From Hymenobacter baengnokdamensis (GTDB lineage: Bacteria; Bacteroidota; Bacteroidia; Cytophagales; Hymenobacteraceae), in NCBI RefSeq assembly GCF_008728635.1, contig NZ_CP044285.1:4364885-4428884 (forward strand): DNA of 64,000 nucleotides, given 5' to 3'. The notes under the pieces were generated by a model. The model was given only the letters and a program-made list of their open reading frames with translations, was not told where the DNA came from and did not search any database. Each line of letters begins with the position of its first letter. Position 1 is the first letter of the stretch. Made by a program: the position numbers and the translations under genes. Positions 1-9,152 of the stretch are shown piece after piece.

Positions 1-624
1 ATTCAGGCATTCAGATATGCAGCTGAGCCTTTTTTCTTTGCTCAAAGCACGGAGAAGAACTCGCCGGCCACCTTCGCGCTGGTGCTGAAATGGTTTACCC
101 TTTGCTGCACCTTTATTTTTGTAGGCATTAGCCTGAATCTCAGCTGGATTGGCCCCTTGTTTCTGCGGCGCCCGGAATACTTGGCCGGCCTGGGCGTTGT
201 GCCTGTTCTGCTACTGGCTAACCTGTTTTTGGGCGTGTACTACAACCTATCGGTCTGGTTTAAGCTAACCGATAAAACTTATTTTGGCACCTACATCGGG
301 GCGGCCGGGGCGGTGCTCACCATCGTGCTCAATTTCATTCTGATACCGGTATTTGGCTATACAGGCAGTGCCTGGGCTACGCTGGCGTGCTATTTTATGA
401 TGGCCGGCATTTGCTGGTGGCTGGGCGAGCGGCATTTCCCGGTGCCTTACCCGGTGGGGCGGCTCCTGCTGTGGCTGCTGGGCGCGGTGGCCCTGGTAGT
501 GGCGGGCCAGCCGCTTGTGCGGGCGCTACCCGGCAGCGGCGGCTACGCGCTGGGCCTGGGGCTTCCCTTGCTCTTTGCCACACTGGTATATGCGCTGGAG
601 GCACGGCGCAGCTTACGGGAGTGA
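1..624 (+). CDS. Polysaccharide flippase (Wzx/MATE-like), C-terminal part
   Basis: The frame is open from base 1, so the N-terminus lies outside the window; 207 residues are visible. They are almost wholly hydrophobic and hold about five or six membrane spans separated by short basic or aromatic loops. The visible start carries a conserved-looking RYAAEPFFF stretch, which I associate with Bacteroidota lipopolysaccharide/O-antigen flippases that move undecaprenyl-linked sugars across the inner membrane. It ends at TGA 622-624, followed by an A-tract and a weak hairpin. A different MOP-superfamily exporter is possible; the family-level call is fairly safe, the substrate unknown. Confidence 0.75.
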   Translation: MQAFRYAAEPFFFAQSTEKNSPATFALVLKWFTLCCTFIFVGISLNLSWIGPLFLRRPEYLAGLGVVPVLLLANLFLGVYYNLSVWFKLTDKTYFGTYIGAAGAVLTIVLNFILIPVFGYTGSAWATLACYFMMAGICWWLGERHFPVPYPVGRLLLWLLGAVALVVAGQPLVRALPGSGGYALGLGLPLLFATLVYALEARRSLRE

Positions 625-1015
625 GCGGATAAAAAAAAGCATCGAACAACGTCCGATGCCTTTCTGAGCTATGAAAACAAACTTAGCCAACTTCCTCTGC
701 CTCGGCAGGCTGTTAAGACAGCGCTACTCCGGTTAAGGCTGCTAACCACTACAAAGGTGCATCAACTTTGAGTAATACCAGAGATTTCTCGATGAAAATG
801 GCTGGCGACCGGCTTAACACTACCATAATCTGGCCGACGGCCGGTCAGAGTCCAACTTTCCACATTAAACCTGCGTGGCACGCGGCGCTCTACTTGGTAA
901 GGCAGCCTGGCCTAAAGCCATTAGCCGACCAGCCGGTACCTTTGCCCGTCCAAAGCCTTCGTTTTTACGTATCTTCGTTTTCAACCATTTTTACGGCTTT
1001 GCAGCCGGCACGCCC
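625..1015. other. Intergenic region with weak hairpin
   Basis: This 391-bp gap separates the flippase from the first TatA-like gene. A 6-bp stem (GCATCG at 639-644, CGATGC at 654-659) follows eight A residues and precedes CTTTCT, so it may be a weak terminator for the flippase. A 92-codon reading frame at 768-1046 has no recognisable motif and runs into the TatA gene, so I do not call it. No convincing TAnnTTTG promoter was seen. Confidence 0.4.
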
Positions 1016-1375
1016 ATGCTCCTTTCCTTGCCCTTATTGTTTCTGAGCAACCCCAGAACCATTATATTCATCATCTTTATTCTGGTGCTGTTTTTTGGGG
1101 CCAAGCGTATTCCGGAATTGTTTCGGGGCGTAGGCCAGGGGGTGCGCGAGTTTAAGGATGCCAGCAACCCTGAGCCCCAGCGGCCTGCTAACCCGAATTA
1201 TAACCAGCAGCCCGGCTACAACCAGGGTGGCTATCCGCAGCAGCCCCAGCAAGGCTATGCGCAGCAGCCCGGCTACAACCAGAACGGCTATCCGCAACAG
1301 CCGCCGCAGTATGGTCCCCCCGCGCAGGGCCAGATGCCCCAAGCTCCTTATAACCCTAACACCCCGGCCAGCTAG
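1016..1375 (+). CDS. TatA/E-like Sec-independent translocase subunit 1
   Basis: Predicted 119-residue TatA-family protein, the pore-forming part of the twin-arginine translocase that exports folded proteins. One N-terminal membrane helix (about residues 10-28) leads into FFGAKRIPELFRGVGQGVRE, the TatA hinge and amphipathic helix. The rest is a low-complexity tail rich in Gln, Asn, Pro, Tyr and Gly that contains two 19-residue repeats. The ATG at 1016 places the membrane helix at the N-terminus as in the family; the upstream in-frame extension looks non-coding. A paralogue follows 41 bp downstream. No tatC is in the window. Confidence 0.88.
   Translation: MLLSLPLLFLSNPRTIIFIIFILVLFFGAKRIPELFRGVGQGVREFKDASNPEPQRPANPNYNQQPGYNQGGYPQQPQQGYAQQPGYNQNGYPQQPPQYGPPAQGQMPQAPYNPNTPAS
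1205..1302 (+). repeat. Two 41-bp direct repeats in the TatA tail
   Basis: Copies at 1205-1245 and 1262-1302 both begin CAGCAGCCCGGCTACAACCA and differ at only a few bases. The 57-bp period keeps frame and encodes a 19-residue unit with the core QQPGYNQ, then GYPQQP. It is a coding tandem repeat, not a CRISPR. Confidence 0.85.
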
Positions 1376-1416
1376 GTAGCCAGCCTTATCCGTCTCCGCT
1401 TTTATTTTTTGTACGT

Positions 1417-1893
1417 ATGAACTCCCCCCTGCTTTTCTTAGGCGACATCGGCGGCTCCGAGCTGATTCTGATAATGGTCGTCATTCTCATCTTTTTTGGC
1501 GCAAATAAAATTCCGGAGCTGGCCCGGGGCTTGGGCAAGGGCATCCGCGAGTTTAAGGATGCCAGCAGCGAAATCCGGAACGAGTTTGAGCGGGCCGGCC
1601 AGCCGAACCCGAATCAGCCCTATAATAACCAGGGCTACAACCCCAATCAGCCCTATCAGCCGCAAAACCCGGCTTATGGCCAGCAGCCTGCGCCCTATCA
1701 GCCGGCCCCCGGAGCGCCTACTCCCCTGGCCGGCGACTACGTAGCGCCGGTAGCGGGCTATACCGCGCCGGGCGCCGTAGATTTGCCGACGGCGGGCCAG
1801 CCGACCTTTCACCAAAGCACCCCCATTCCGCCCACGGCGGATGCGGTGCCTGGTGCGCAGCCCCGCCTCGACCAGCCATCAACCGACGTTTAA
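1417..1893 (+). CDS. TatA/E-like Sec-independent translocase subunit 2
   Basis: Second TatA-family protein, 158 residues. The membrane helix (about 10-28) is followed by FFGANKIPELARGLGKGIRE, close to the same part of the upstream paralogue, then FKDASSEI. The tail is Pro/Gln/Asn/Tyr-rich (NQPYNNQGYNPNQPYQ and similar) and later Ala/Pro/Thr-rich. It starts at ATG 1417 and its stop is 3 nt before the gatA start, so the two are probably co-transcribed. Whether one copy acts like TatB cannot be told; both have the FGxxKIPE-type hinge of TatA. Confidence 0.88.
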   Translation: MNSPLLFLGDIGGSELILIMVVILIFFGANKIPELARGLGKGIREFKDASSEIRNEFERAGQPNPNQPYNNQGYNPNQPYQPQNPAYGQQPAPYQPAPGAPTPLAGDYVAPVAGYTAPGAVDLPTAGQPTFHQSTPIPPTADAVPGAQPRLDQPSTDV

Positions 1894-1896
1894 GAT

Positions 1897-3333
1897 TTGA
1901 AACCTCTGTTTTCTTCCCTTTCGGAAATTCAGCGCGAGCTGGCGGCGGGCACTACGTCCTGCCGCCAGCTCGTTGAGTATTACCTTGATAACATCAGCCA
2001 GCGCAACGCCGAGCTGAATGTATTTCTGGAGGTATGGGCCGATGAGGCCCGCCAGCAGGCTGTTGCCGTAGATGAAAAGCTGGCCCAGGGTACGGCGGGT
2101 AAACTTGCCGGCATGGTTATCGGGCTGAAAGACGTACTGGCCTATCAGGGGCATTCGCTGCAAAGCAGCAGCCGCATTCTCGACGGATTCAAGTCGCTCT
2201 TCACCGGCACTGCCGTGCAGCGACTGCTGGCCGAGGATGCCATTTTTATTGGTCGCCAGAACTGCGACGAGTTTGCCATGGGCGGCTCAAACGAAAACTC
2301 CGCTTTCGGCCCGGTACGCAATGCGCAGGACCCCAGCCGGGTACCGGGCGGCTCGTCGGGCGGCTCGGCCGTAGCCGTCCAGGCCGATATGTGCCTGGCT
2401 TCCATTGGCTCCGATACGGGCGGCTCGGTGCGTCAGCCGGCCGCGTTTTGCGGTGTTATCGGGCTCAAGCCTACCTACTCGCGCATTTCGCGCTACGGAT
2501 TGGTAGCATTTGCGTCATCTTTCGACCAGATTGGGCCTATTACGCACTCGGTAGAAGACGCAGCCCGCCTGCTGGAGGTAATGGCCGGGGCCGATGGCTA
2601 CGACAGTACTGCCAGCCAGGAGCCGGTGCCTGCCTACAGCGAGCTGCTTAATCCGGCTACTCAATACCGTATCGGCTATATAGCAAACGCCATAGGCCGC
2701 CCAGGTTTGCAGGCCGAAGTGCACGAGGCGCTGCAGCAAACGCTCGATACGCTGCGTAGCCACGGCCACGCGGTAGAGGCCGTGGAGTTTCCGCTGCTGG
2801 AGGAGATGATTCCGACCTACTATATTCTTACCACGGCCGAGGCCAGTTCCAACCTCTCGCGCTTCGATGGGGTGAAGTATGGGTTCCGGGCACCCGACGT
2901 GACGGACCTGGAATCGCTCTATAAAAAGACCCGCGCCCAAGGCTTCGGCCCCGAAGTGCAGCGGCGTATTATGCTGGGCACCTTTGTGTTGAGCGCCAGC
3001 TATTACGATGCGTACTATACCAAGGCGCAGCGCGTGCGGCGGCTTATTAAAGAAAAAACCGACGAGCTGCTGCGGCAGTACGACTTTCTGGTGCTGCCTA
3101 CTACGCCGACTACGGCTTTCAGGCTTGGCGAAAAGCAAGACCCGGTTTCGATGTACCTGGCCGATATTTTTACGGTGCAGGCTTCGCTGGCCGGAGTGCC
3201 TGCCATTTCGATACCCGCCGGCCAGGACCACGCGGGCATGCCCATTGGCTTACAGATACTAAGCGGGGCATTTCGGGAAGCTGATTTACTGGCTTTTGCC
3301 AATACGCTGACCACAGTAGAAGCAGCCAACTAG
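1897..3333 (+). CDS. gatA: Asp/Glu-tRNA amidotransferase subunit A
   Basis: 478-residue amidase-signature protein, the glutaminase subunit of GatCAB, which converts Glu-tRNA(Gln) or Asp-tRNA(Asn) to Gln- or Asn-tRNA. The catalytic triad is visible: Lys78 in GLKDV, Ser153 in GGSSGGSAVA and nucleophile Ser177 in DTGGSVRQPA, spaced as in GatA. Length is normal. The start is TTG at 1897, since the homologous N-terminus begins here and no ATG is near. gatB and gatC are not adjacent. The tRNA-Gln gene near 56.5 kb would be a substrate if the cell lacks GlnRS. Confidence 0.93.
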   Translation: MKPLFSSLSEIQRELAAGTTSCRQLVEYYLDNISQRNAELNVFLEVWADEARQQAVAVDEKLAQGTAGKLAGMVIGLKDVLAYQGHSLQSSSRILDGFKSLFTGTAVQRLLAEDAIFIGRQNCDEFAMGGSNENSAFGPVRNAQDPSRVPGGSSGGSAVAVQADMCLASIGSDTGGSVRQPAAFCGVIGLKPTYSRISRYGLVAFASSFDQIGPITHSVEDAARLLEVMAGADGYDSTASQEPVPAYSELLNPATQYRIGYIANAIGRPGLQAEVHEALQQTLDTLRSHGHAVEAVEFPLLEEMIPTYYILTTAEASSNLSRFDGVKYGFRAPDVTDLESLYKKTRAQGFGPEVQRRIMLGTFVLSASYYDAYYTKAQRVRRLIKEKTDELLRQYDFLVLPTTPTTAFRLGEKQDPVSMYLADIFTVQASLAGVPAISIPAGQDHAGMPIGLQILSGAFREADLLAFANTLTTVEAAN

Positions 3334-3356
3334 ATTAGCCAGCGGCTTTAGCATTA

Positions 3357-3409
3357 AGCGAGGCGCGCAACAGTACTGGCAACCCCGCCGTATTGTTGCG
3401 CGCCTCGCT
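3357..3409 (+). terminator. Perfect 16-bp hairpin after gatA
   Basis: Arms AGCGAGGCGCGCAACA (3357-3372) and its exact reverse complement (3394-3409) enclose a 21-nt loop. No T-tract follows, so it could be a Rho-aided terminator, an mRNA-stabilising hairpin or a small repeat element. Confidence 0.6.
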
Positions 3410-3449
3410 TCGGTTAGGTAGTTCAGTAATTGTCATTTACCTTAGCCTT

Positions 3450-5681
3450 ATGAAAGTTTTACAGCAACCGTCCGCGCCCTTTACCGGCCCGCGTAGGCCG
3501 CATCTGGCGCGGCGACTGTTGCTGCTGGCCCTTACGCTGGGGGCGGTTCCGGCCTTGGCGCAGCGGGCACCTCGGAGCCACGAAGCCCCCCGCCCGCCCC
3601 AATCCAGCCTTATTCCGGGTGATACCATCCGGCAGGTGGTAGAGCTGCCTGCCGCCACGCTCGACTCGCTGGCGGCCGAGCCGCTGACCGAGCCGGCCGT
3701 TGACTCGGCCCGCCTGGTGTGGCTCCAAACGCCGCCGACGCTCTACGAGCTGGTGAACGACCGCATGAATTGCATCGAAACCGATGCGCCTCATCAATTT
3801 AACGCGGCAGTACTGGCTTATGTGCGGCTGTTTACTGAGCGGCAGCGCGGCTACACGCAGCGGGTGCTGGAGCGCGAGCAGTTTTATTTCCCGACGTTTG
3901 AAAAATACCTGGCTCAGTATAACCTGCCCACTGACCTGAAGTACTTATCGGTAGTAGAGTCGGCGCTGATACCCACGGCGAAGTCGCCGGTAGGCGCGGT
4001 AGGATTATGGCAGTTTATGCCGCCTACCGCCAGCGACCTGCGCCTGAAGCGCGACGAATGGGTAGATGAGCGCATGCACCCCGAAAAAGCCACCGAAGCC
4101 GCGTGCAAGCATCTGCGCTATCTGTACGGGGTATTTCACGACTGGGAGCTGGTGCTGGCGGCCTACAACTGGGGGGCGGGTAATATGCAGCGGGTTATTC
4201 GCAAAACCGGCAAGCATACGTTTTGGGAGCTCTATCCGCACCTACCAGCCGAAACGCGCAATTATGTACCCACCTTCACGGCCATTATGTATGCCATGAA
4301 GTATGCCAGCGAGCACGGCCTGAACGACCCGGCGCTGCGCTACCAGCGTTATGAGCCCCTCGATACCTTGGGCGTGCGCGGCCAGGCCCTCGACCTGCGC
4401 CGCCTGAGCCGGGCGCTGGGCTATGCCGACTCGCTGACGCTGGGCCGCTACAATCCCGAAGTGCGTCATGGCGGCCTGCCCGCCGGCTACCGGCCCTACG
4501 TGTTGCGCTTCCCCAGCGCGGCCCGCGAGCACCTTGGCGAGGTAGACCGTGCTACGCTGCTGGCTTATTGCCAGCCGCTTACCGACCTGCCGCAGCTGCT
4601 AGCTCCCCGCCCGGTGCGGCTGGCGGGCGTTGCGCCCTGGCCAACCCGCGATGAGCTGGCTGCCAGCAGCGGCCCCCGCGCCGAAACCAGCGAAACTACG
4701 CCGCGCTACCGCCGCTTGCACTACACTGTGCGCCGGGGCCAGACAGTAGCAACCGTGGCCGAAAAATTTGAGGTGAGCCCGGCGCAGGTACGCCGCTGGA
4801 ACGAGCTGCCCAAGCACGCCACCCTGAAGCCCGGCCGCGAGCTGGTCGTGTTTGTGCCCATGCCAGCCGCCCCGGCACCTGCTCCCGTAGCAAGTGCTTT
4901 ACCCGCTACGCTGGTACCGCACCGGATTGCTCAGGCTGATAGTGCGATGCAGGCTCTGGCTGCCGCCAATGCGCGCTACGCCCGTGAGGCCCAGCTACTG
5001 GCGCAGCGCGAGGCCACTCAGGCGCAGGAGCTGCTGCGTATTCAGAAACAGCAGGCGGCCCGCGTGGCGGCGCAACAGCGCCAGGCTATTTTCCGGGCGG
5101 CAGCCTTGGCAAAAGCAGCGGCAGCTGAAGAAAAGGCCCAGCAGCTGGCTAACACCAAAGCCCAGGCTCCCACCGCCCCCGACGACCTCGTGGCCAGCGC
5201 CGATAGCAGCGCGGCTCCAGCTCACCCCCGCCGCAGCCGCCCGAAGCCACTGGCTGCTGCACTGGCGCAGCCCCGCGAAGCAGCCGAGCCTTCACTGGCT
5301 TCAAAGGCTGGTAGCAGGCCAGTCCACAAAGCAGATACATATATCGTGCGGCCCGGCGACAACCTGACTAAGCTGGCCCAGGAGCATGGCGTGACGGTAG
5401 CGCAGGTGCGGGAATGGAATGAGCTGCCGGGTGAAAGTGTGCTGGTAGGCCAGCGGCTGCGCTTTGGCGCCGCCCCCGATGCGCTGGCCACCCACGCCGA
5501 CGGCCAGCGCAAGCCTGAGCGTGCCGAGCCCCGCCTGAGTACGCATACGGTGCAGGCCGGCGATACGCTCTACAATATCTCGCGCCGCTTTGGCGTAAGC
5601 GTGGAAGAGCTGCGCCGCCTCAATCACCTCACTACCGATGCCGTGAAGCTGGGGCAAAAGCTGGTAGTGCAGGCTGGCTAG
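3450..5681 (+). CDS. Lytic murein transglycosylase with three LysM domains (MltD-like)
   Basis: 743-residue periplasmic enzyme predicted to cleave peptidoglycan between MurNAc and GlcNAc. A signal peptide (about 1-38, ending in ALAQ) precedes an SLT domain whose catalytic Glu is near residue 170 in VVESALIP, followed by GAVGLWQFMPPTA and AYNWGAGN. LysM modules lie near 424-468 (YTVRRGQTVATVAEKF), 629-673 (YIVRPGDNLTKLAQEHG) and 698-743 (HTVQAGDTLYNISRRFG), with an Ala/Gln-rich coiled stretch between the first two. ATG 3450 is chosen because it gives a proper signal peptide. TACCTTAG at 3438-3445 is a one-off match to a -7 box but very close to the start. Confidence 0.92.
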   Translation: MKVLQQPSAPFTGPRRPHLARRLLLLALTLGAVPALAQRAPRSHEAPRPPQSSLIPGDTIRQVVELPAATLDSLAAEPLTEPAVDSARLVWLQTPPTLYELVNDRMNCIETDAPHQFNAAVLAYVRLFTERQRGYTQRVLEREQFYFPTFEKYLAQYNLPTDLKYLSVVESALIPTAKSPVGAVGLWQFMPPTASDLRLKRDEWVDERMHPEKATEAACKHLRYLYGVFHDWELVLAAYNWGAGNMQRVIRKTGKHTFWELYPHLPAETRNYVPTFTAIMYAMKYASEHGLNDPALRYQRYEPLDTLGVRGQALDLRRLSRALGYADSLTLGRYNPEVRHGGLPAGYRPYVLRFPSAAREHLGEVDRATLLAYCQPLTDLPQLLAPRPVRLAGVAPWPTRDELAASSGPRAETSETTPRYRRLHYTVRRGQTVATVAEKFEVSPAQVRRWNELPKHATLKPGRELVVFVPMPAAPAPAPVASALPATLVPHRIAQADSAMQALAAANARYAREAQLLAQREATQAQELLRIQKQQAARVAAQQRQAIFRAAALAKAAAAEEKAQQLANTKAQAPTAPDDLVASADSSAAPAHPRRSRPKPLAAALAQPREAAEPSLASKAGSRPVHKADTYIVRPGDNLTKLAQEHGVTVAQVREWNELPGESVLVGQRLRFGAAPDALATHADGQRKPERAEPRLSTHTVQAGDTLYNISRRFGVSVEELRRLNHLTTDAVKLGQKLVVQAG

Positions 5682-5787
5682 ATTTACAGCAAGCTATTCC
5701 GCTCTTATTCCTGACCAAGCAGCACGCAAGACGGGGGCTGCTTCCTGCACCTGCTTATCTCAGGCCGACAACTTTACTTGCCCACCG

Positions 5788-5823
5788 GCGCCCGGCGTAG
5801 TGTATGCCGGGCGCTGTTTTTTT
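5788..5823 (+). terminator. Rho-independent terminator after mltD-like gene
   Basis: GCGCCCGGC (5788-5796) pairs perfectly with GCCGGGCGC (5806-5814) across a 9-nt loop, followed by TG and seven T residues. Confidence 0.85.
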
Positions 5824-5905
5824 GGATAAGCCCGGCCGGTATAACCAAATGTACCCGAACTTGCGGCCTGGAATTCCGCCCTGCCCAGTAACCTATACGA
5901 TTGCG

Positions 5906-8176
5906 ATGCTTAAGATAAACCGCGAAGATGCCCTGGCCTACCACGAGCAAAGCCCGCAGGGGAAGATTGAAGTTGTTCCCACTAAGCCCGTCAGCACCCA
6001 GCTCGACCTGGCGCTGGCTTACTCGCCGGGCGTGGCCGAGCCGTGCAAGGAAATCGCTAAAAACCCCGACGACGTGTATAAATACACGGCGAAAGGCAAC
6101 CTGGTAGCCGTTATCTCAAACGGCACAGCGGTGCTGGGCCTGGGCAACATCGGGCCCGCCGCCAGCAAGCCTGTGATGGAAGGCAAAGGCGTACTATTCA
6201 AGAAGTTTGCCGGTATCGACTGCTTTGATATCGAGATTGATGCCAACGACCCCGACGAGTTTATCCGCATCGTGAAAGCGCTGGAGCCCACGTTTGGCGG
6301 CATCAACCTGGAAGATATTAAGGCTCCCGAATGCTTCCGTATTGAAACGGAGCTGAAGGCGCTGATGAAGATTCCGGTGATGCACGACGACCAGCACGGC
6401 ACGGCCATTATTTCATCGGCCGCGCTGCTGAATGCGCTCGAAGTAGTGGGCAAAAAGATTGAGAATATCCGCCTGGTAGTGAGTGGCGCGGGCGCGGCCG
6501 CCATTTCCTGCCTGCGGCTGTACGTGGCGCTGGGCCTGAAGATAGAGAACGTGGTTGTCTTTGATAAAGACGGGGTTATCAATACCCAGCGGACCAACCT
6601 TGCTCCGATTCAGATGCAGTTTGCCACCACGCGGCCGATTTCGACGCTCGACGAGGCAATGGAGGGCGCCGATGTATTTCTGGGTCTTTCGGCCGCCAAG
6701 GTGCTGCCGGCCGGCCTGCTGCTGCGCATGGCCGACAACCCCATCGTGTTTGCGCTGGCCAACCCCGAGCCCGAAATCAGCTACGAGCTGGCCACCAGTA
6801 CCCGGCCCGACCTGATTATGGCCACTGGCCGCTCGGACCATCCGAACCAGGTGAATAATGTATTAGGATTTCCCTATATATTCAGGGGTGCCCTGGATGT
6901 GCGGGCTACCGAAATAAACGAGGCTATGAAACTGGCGGCCGTGCGCGCCCTGGCCGAGCTAAGCAAGGAGCCGGTGCCCGATATGGTGAACAACGCTTAT
7001 GGCGACAACACGCTGGCGTTTGGGCGCACGTATCTCATTCCCAAGCCCCTGGACCCGAGGTTGATTACCAGTCTGTCGCCGGCCGTGGCGCGGGCCGCCA
7101 TGGAAAGCGGCGTGGCCCGCCGGCCCATCACCGACTGGCAGGCCTACGAAGACGAGCTACGGGCGCGCCTGGGCCTCGACCGCAAGCTGATGAACCGCAT
7201 CACGTCGGCGGCCCGCGCCAACCCCAAGCGCGTGGTCTTTGCGGAGGCCGATAACTACAAAATTCTCAAGGCCGCGCAGCTCGTGCGCGACGAAGGCATT
7301 GCCCACCCCATTTTGCTGGGGCCGCACGCCAAGATTCAGGCCATTGCCCAAGCCAATAATATTGACCTGGATGGCTGCGAAATCCTTGATATTCTGCAGG
7401 ATGAAGCCACGCGCACCGAGTACGCCGAGCTGCTGTACGAGAAGCGGCAGCGCCGGGGCATTACCCTGTACGAGGGCAAGCGCTTGCTGCGCGAGCGCAA
7501 CTATTATGCGGCTATGATGGTGGAAACCGGGGCCGCCGACGCCTGCATTACGGGCCTTACCAAGGATTATGGCAAGAGCCTCATCCCGTCGCTGCAGGTT
7601 ATCGGGCCGGCCGACGGCATCAAGCGGGTATCGTCGATGTACATTATCCAGAACAAGAAAGGGCCGTACTTTTTCGCCGACACTACGGTGAACATTAATC
7701 CGACGGCAGAGGAAATGGTGGAGATTATCGGCCTCACGGCGCGGGCGGTGCGCTTCTTCGACTCGGAGCCGCGCGTGGCGGTTATTAGCTACTCCAACTT
7801 TGGCTCGAATGCCGGCCCGCTGCCCGAAAAAACCCGCCGGGCCACCGAGCTGGCCAAGCAGCGCTACCCCGACCTGCTCCTCGACGGCGAAATGCAGGCC
7901 AACGTGGCCCTGAACCTCCAGCTGCTGCAGGAAAACTACGGGTTTTCGCCTTTGGCGGCCAAAGGAGCTAACACGCTGATTTTCCCGAATGTAGAGTCGG
8001 GCAACATTGCCTACAAGGTGCTTCAGGAAATTGGCGGCTCCGAGGTAATCGGGCCGGTGCTGATGGGTATGCGCAAGCCGGTGCATATTCTACAGCTCGG
8101 CGCTAGCGTGCGCGACATCGTGAACATGACCGCCATTGCGGTAGTGGATGCGCAGCGCGACGGCAAAGCACTGTAG
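5906..8176 (+). CDS. maeB: NADP-dependent malic enzyme with phosphotransacetylase-like domain
   Basis: 756-residue MaeB-type enzyme that oxidatively decarboxylates malate to pyruvate, supplying NADPH. The malic domain covers about residues 1-420: the [11 protein letters not shown] and HDDQHGTAI motifs and a nucleotide-binding [16 protein letters not shown] near 191. The C-terminal part (about 430-756) is a phosphotransacetylase-like domain, known in the family as regulatory rather than catalytic. ATG 5906 gives the usual length; an upstream extension is unlike the family. It leads the maeB-ruvA-sprA-gcvH block typical of Bacteroidota. Confidence 0.94.
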   Translation: MLKINREDALAYHEQSPQGKIEVVPTKPVSTQLDLALAYSPGVAEPCKEIAKNPDDVYKYTAKGNLVAVISNGTAVLGLGNIGPAASKPVMEGKGVLFKKFAGIDCFDIEIDANDPDEFIRIVKALEPTFGGINLEDIKAPECFRIETELKALMKIPVMHDDQHGTAIISSAALLNALEVVGKKIENIRLVVSGAGAAAISCLRLYVALGLKIENVVVFDKDGVINTQRTNLAPIQMQFATTRPISTLDEAMEGADVFLGLSAAKVLPAGLLLRMADNPIVFALANPEPEISYELATSTRPDLIMATGRSDHPNQVNNVLGFPYIFRGALDVRATEINEAMKLAAVRALAELSKEPVPDMVNNAYGDNTLAFGRTYLIPKPLDPRLITSLSPAVARAAMESGVARRPITDWQAYEDELRARLGLDRKLMNRITSAARANPKRVVFAEADNYKILKAAQLVRDEGIAHPILLGPHAKIQAIAQANNIDLDGCEILDILQDEATRTEYAELLYEKRQRRGITLYEGKRLLRERNYYAAMMVETGAADACITGLTKDYGKSLIPSLQVIGPADGIKRVSSMYIIQNKKGPYFFADTTVNINPTAEEMVEIIGLTARAVRFFDSEPRVAVISYSNFGSNAGPLPEKTRRATELAKQRYPDLLLDGEMQANVALNLQLLQENYGFSPLAAKGANTLIFPNVESGNIAYKVLQEIGGSEVIGPVLMGMRKPVHILQLGASVRDIVNMTAIAVVDAQRDGKAL

Positions 8177-8184
8177 CGTAGAGC

Positions 8185-8214
8185 TTGAGGGATGAAGATT
8201 CAATGTTATTTTTG
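8185..8214 (+). promoter_or_regulatory. Bacteroidota-type promoter for ruvA
   Basis: TTG at 8185-8187, exactly 19 nt, then TATTTTTG at 8207-8214: a full match to TTG-N19-TAnnTTTG. It begins 9 bp after the maeB stop and gives a leader of about 140 nt containing a small hairpin (GCGGCCG 8237-8243, CGGCCGC 8256-8262). Confidence 0.7.
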
Positions 8215-8355
8215 ATAGATTGAATGTGCTGGGCGAGCGGCCGGAAGTTGTTTTTCGGCCGCCCCTACCACTTATTCAACCAAACGGCCTTGCACTGGCT
8301 GGGGCAATCGGCCCCGCCGCTGGTTGCTGGCTGGCTTCACCTCCATCCCACCCCT

Positions 8356-8961
8356 ATGATTGCCTACCTCGACGGTAAACTCGCCTATAAAGACCCTACC
8401 CAAGCCATTATTGATACTGGTGGCGTGGGCTATGAGGTAAAGATTTCACTGGCAACTTACTCCAAGCTGCCCGTCGAGCTGGAGAAAGTAAAGGTGTACA
8501 CTTACCAGCACGTGAAGGAAGACGGGCAAACGCTCTACGGCTTCCTGGACCCGAACGAAAAAGCGCTGTTTCTGCACCTGATTTCGGTTTCGGGCATTGG
8601 GCCGGGCACGGGCATCAACATGGTGAGCAGCATGGGCGTGGGCGAGATTCGCCAGGCCATTGTAAACGAAGACGTGCGGGCTATCCAGAGTATTAAAGGT
8701 GTGGGACCCAAAACGGCTCAACGTGTGATTCTGGAGCTGAAAGACAAGCTGCGCAAAGACGAGCTGCTGGCCAAAGCGGGGGTTGATACTGTGCCGTTGG
8801 CGCGCCAGCACAATACGCAGCGCCAGGAAGCGTTGCAGGCATTAGTCATGCTGGGCTTTGCCCGTGCTGCCGCTGAAAAAAATCTTGACCAGATTCAGCA
8901 CAAGCACGGCAACGACCTGAGCGTGGAAGAGCTCATTAAGTTTGCCCTGAAATCACATTAG
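8356..8961 (+). CDS. ruvA: Holliday junction branch migration protein RuvA
   Basis: 201 residues, normal for RuvA, which binds the four-way junction and loads RuvB. The N-terminal OB fold begins MIAYLDGKLAYKDPTQAIID, followed by tandem helix-hairpin-helix motifs (SVSGIGPGTGINMVSS and IKGVGPKTAQRVILELKDKL) and a C-terminal UBA-like domain that contacts RuvB (RQEALQALVMLGF). ATG 8356 matches the family N-terminus; the frame extends upstream without homology. ruvB is elsewhere. Confidence 0.95.
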   Translation: MIAYLDGKLAYKDPTQAIIDTGGVGYEVKISLATYSKLPVELEKVKVYTYQHVKEDGQTLYGFLDPNEKALFLHLISVSGIGPGTGINMVSSMGVGEIRQAIVNEDVRAIQSIKGVGPKTAQRVILELKDKLRKDELLAKAGVDTVPLARQHNTQRQEALQALVMLGFARAAAEKNLDQIQHKHGNDLSVEELIKFALKSH

Positions 8962-8999
8962 GGTTTTAAGCCACTATCTTCTGCTTCCTGTAAGCACCA

Positions 9000-9058
9000 T
9001 GCGCTAGCGCACGGCCTCCGGCGAGCTGCCGGGGGCGCTCCGCTGCCAGCGCCTGGCA
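9000..9058 (+). other. Clustered GC-rich hairpins between ruvA and sprA
   Basis: Within 191 bp lie a 12-bp palindrome TGCGCTAGCGCA (9000-9011), a CCGGC/GCCGG stem (9018-9022, 9028-9032), a GGCGCT/AGCGCC stem (9034-9039, 9048-9053) and an overlapping TGCCA/TGGCA stem (9044-9048, 9054-9058). The last two share a base. It may end ruvA transcripts or structure the sprA leader; no T-tract is present. Confidence 0.4.
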
Positions 9059-9152
9059 AAGCCTACCAGGTTGCCAGCAAGGTTTTGGCCAGCTACTCAA
9101 CATTGTCTAAATCCGGTCCCGCTTTGCGGCGGCGGCCGCACCTGCCATCTGC

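Noticed and set aside
768..1046. 92-codon plus-strand frame before the TatA gene
   Set aside because: No motif, no promoter, and it overlaps the start of a clear TatA-like gene in another frame.
1205..1302. Possible CRISPR-like direct repeats
   Set aside because: Only two copies, in frame, encoding a protein repeat; spacers are not unique in the CRISPR sense and no cas genes are present.
7157..8086. 309-codon open frame on the minus strand
   Set aside because: It is fully antisense to the phosphotransacetylase part of maeB. Long antisense frames are expected in GC-rich DNA, and the product shows no motif.
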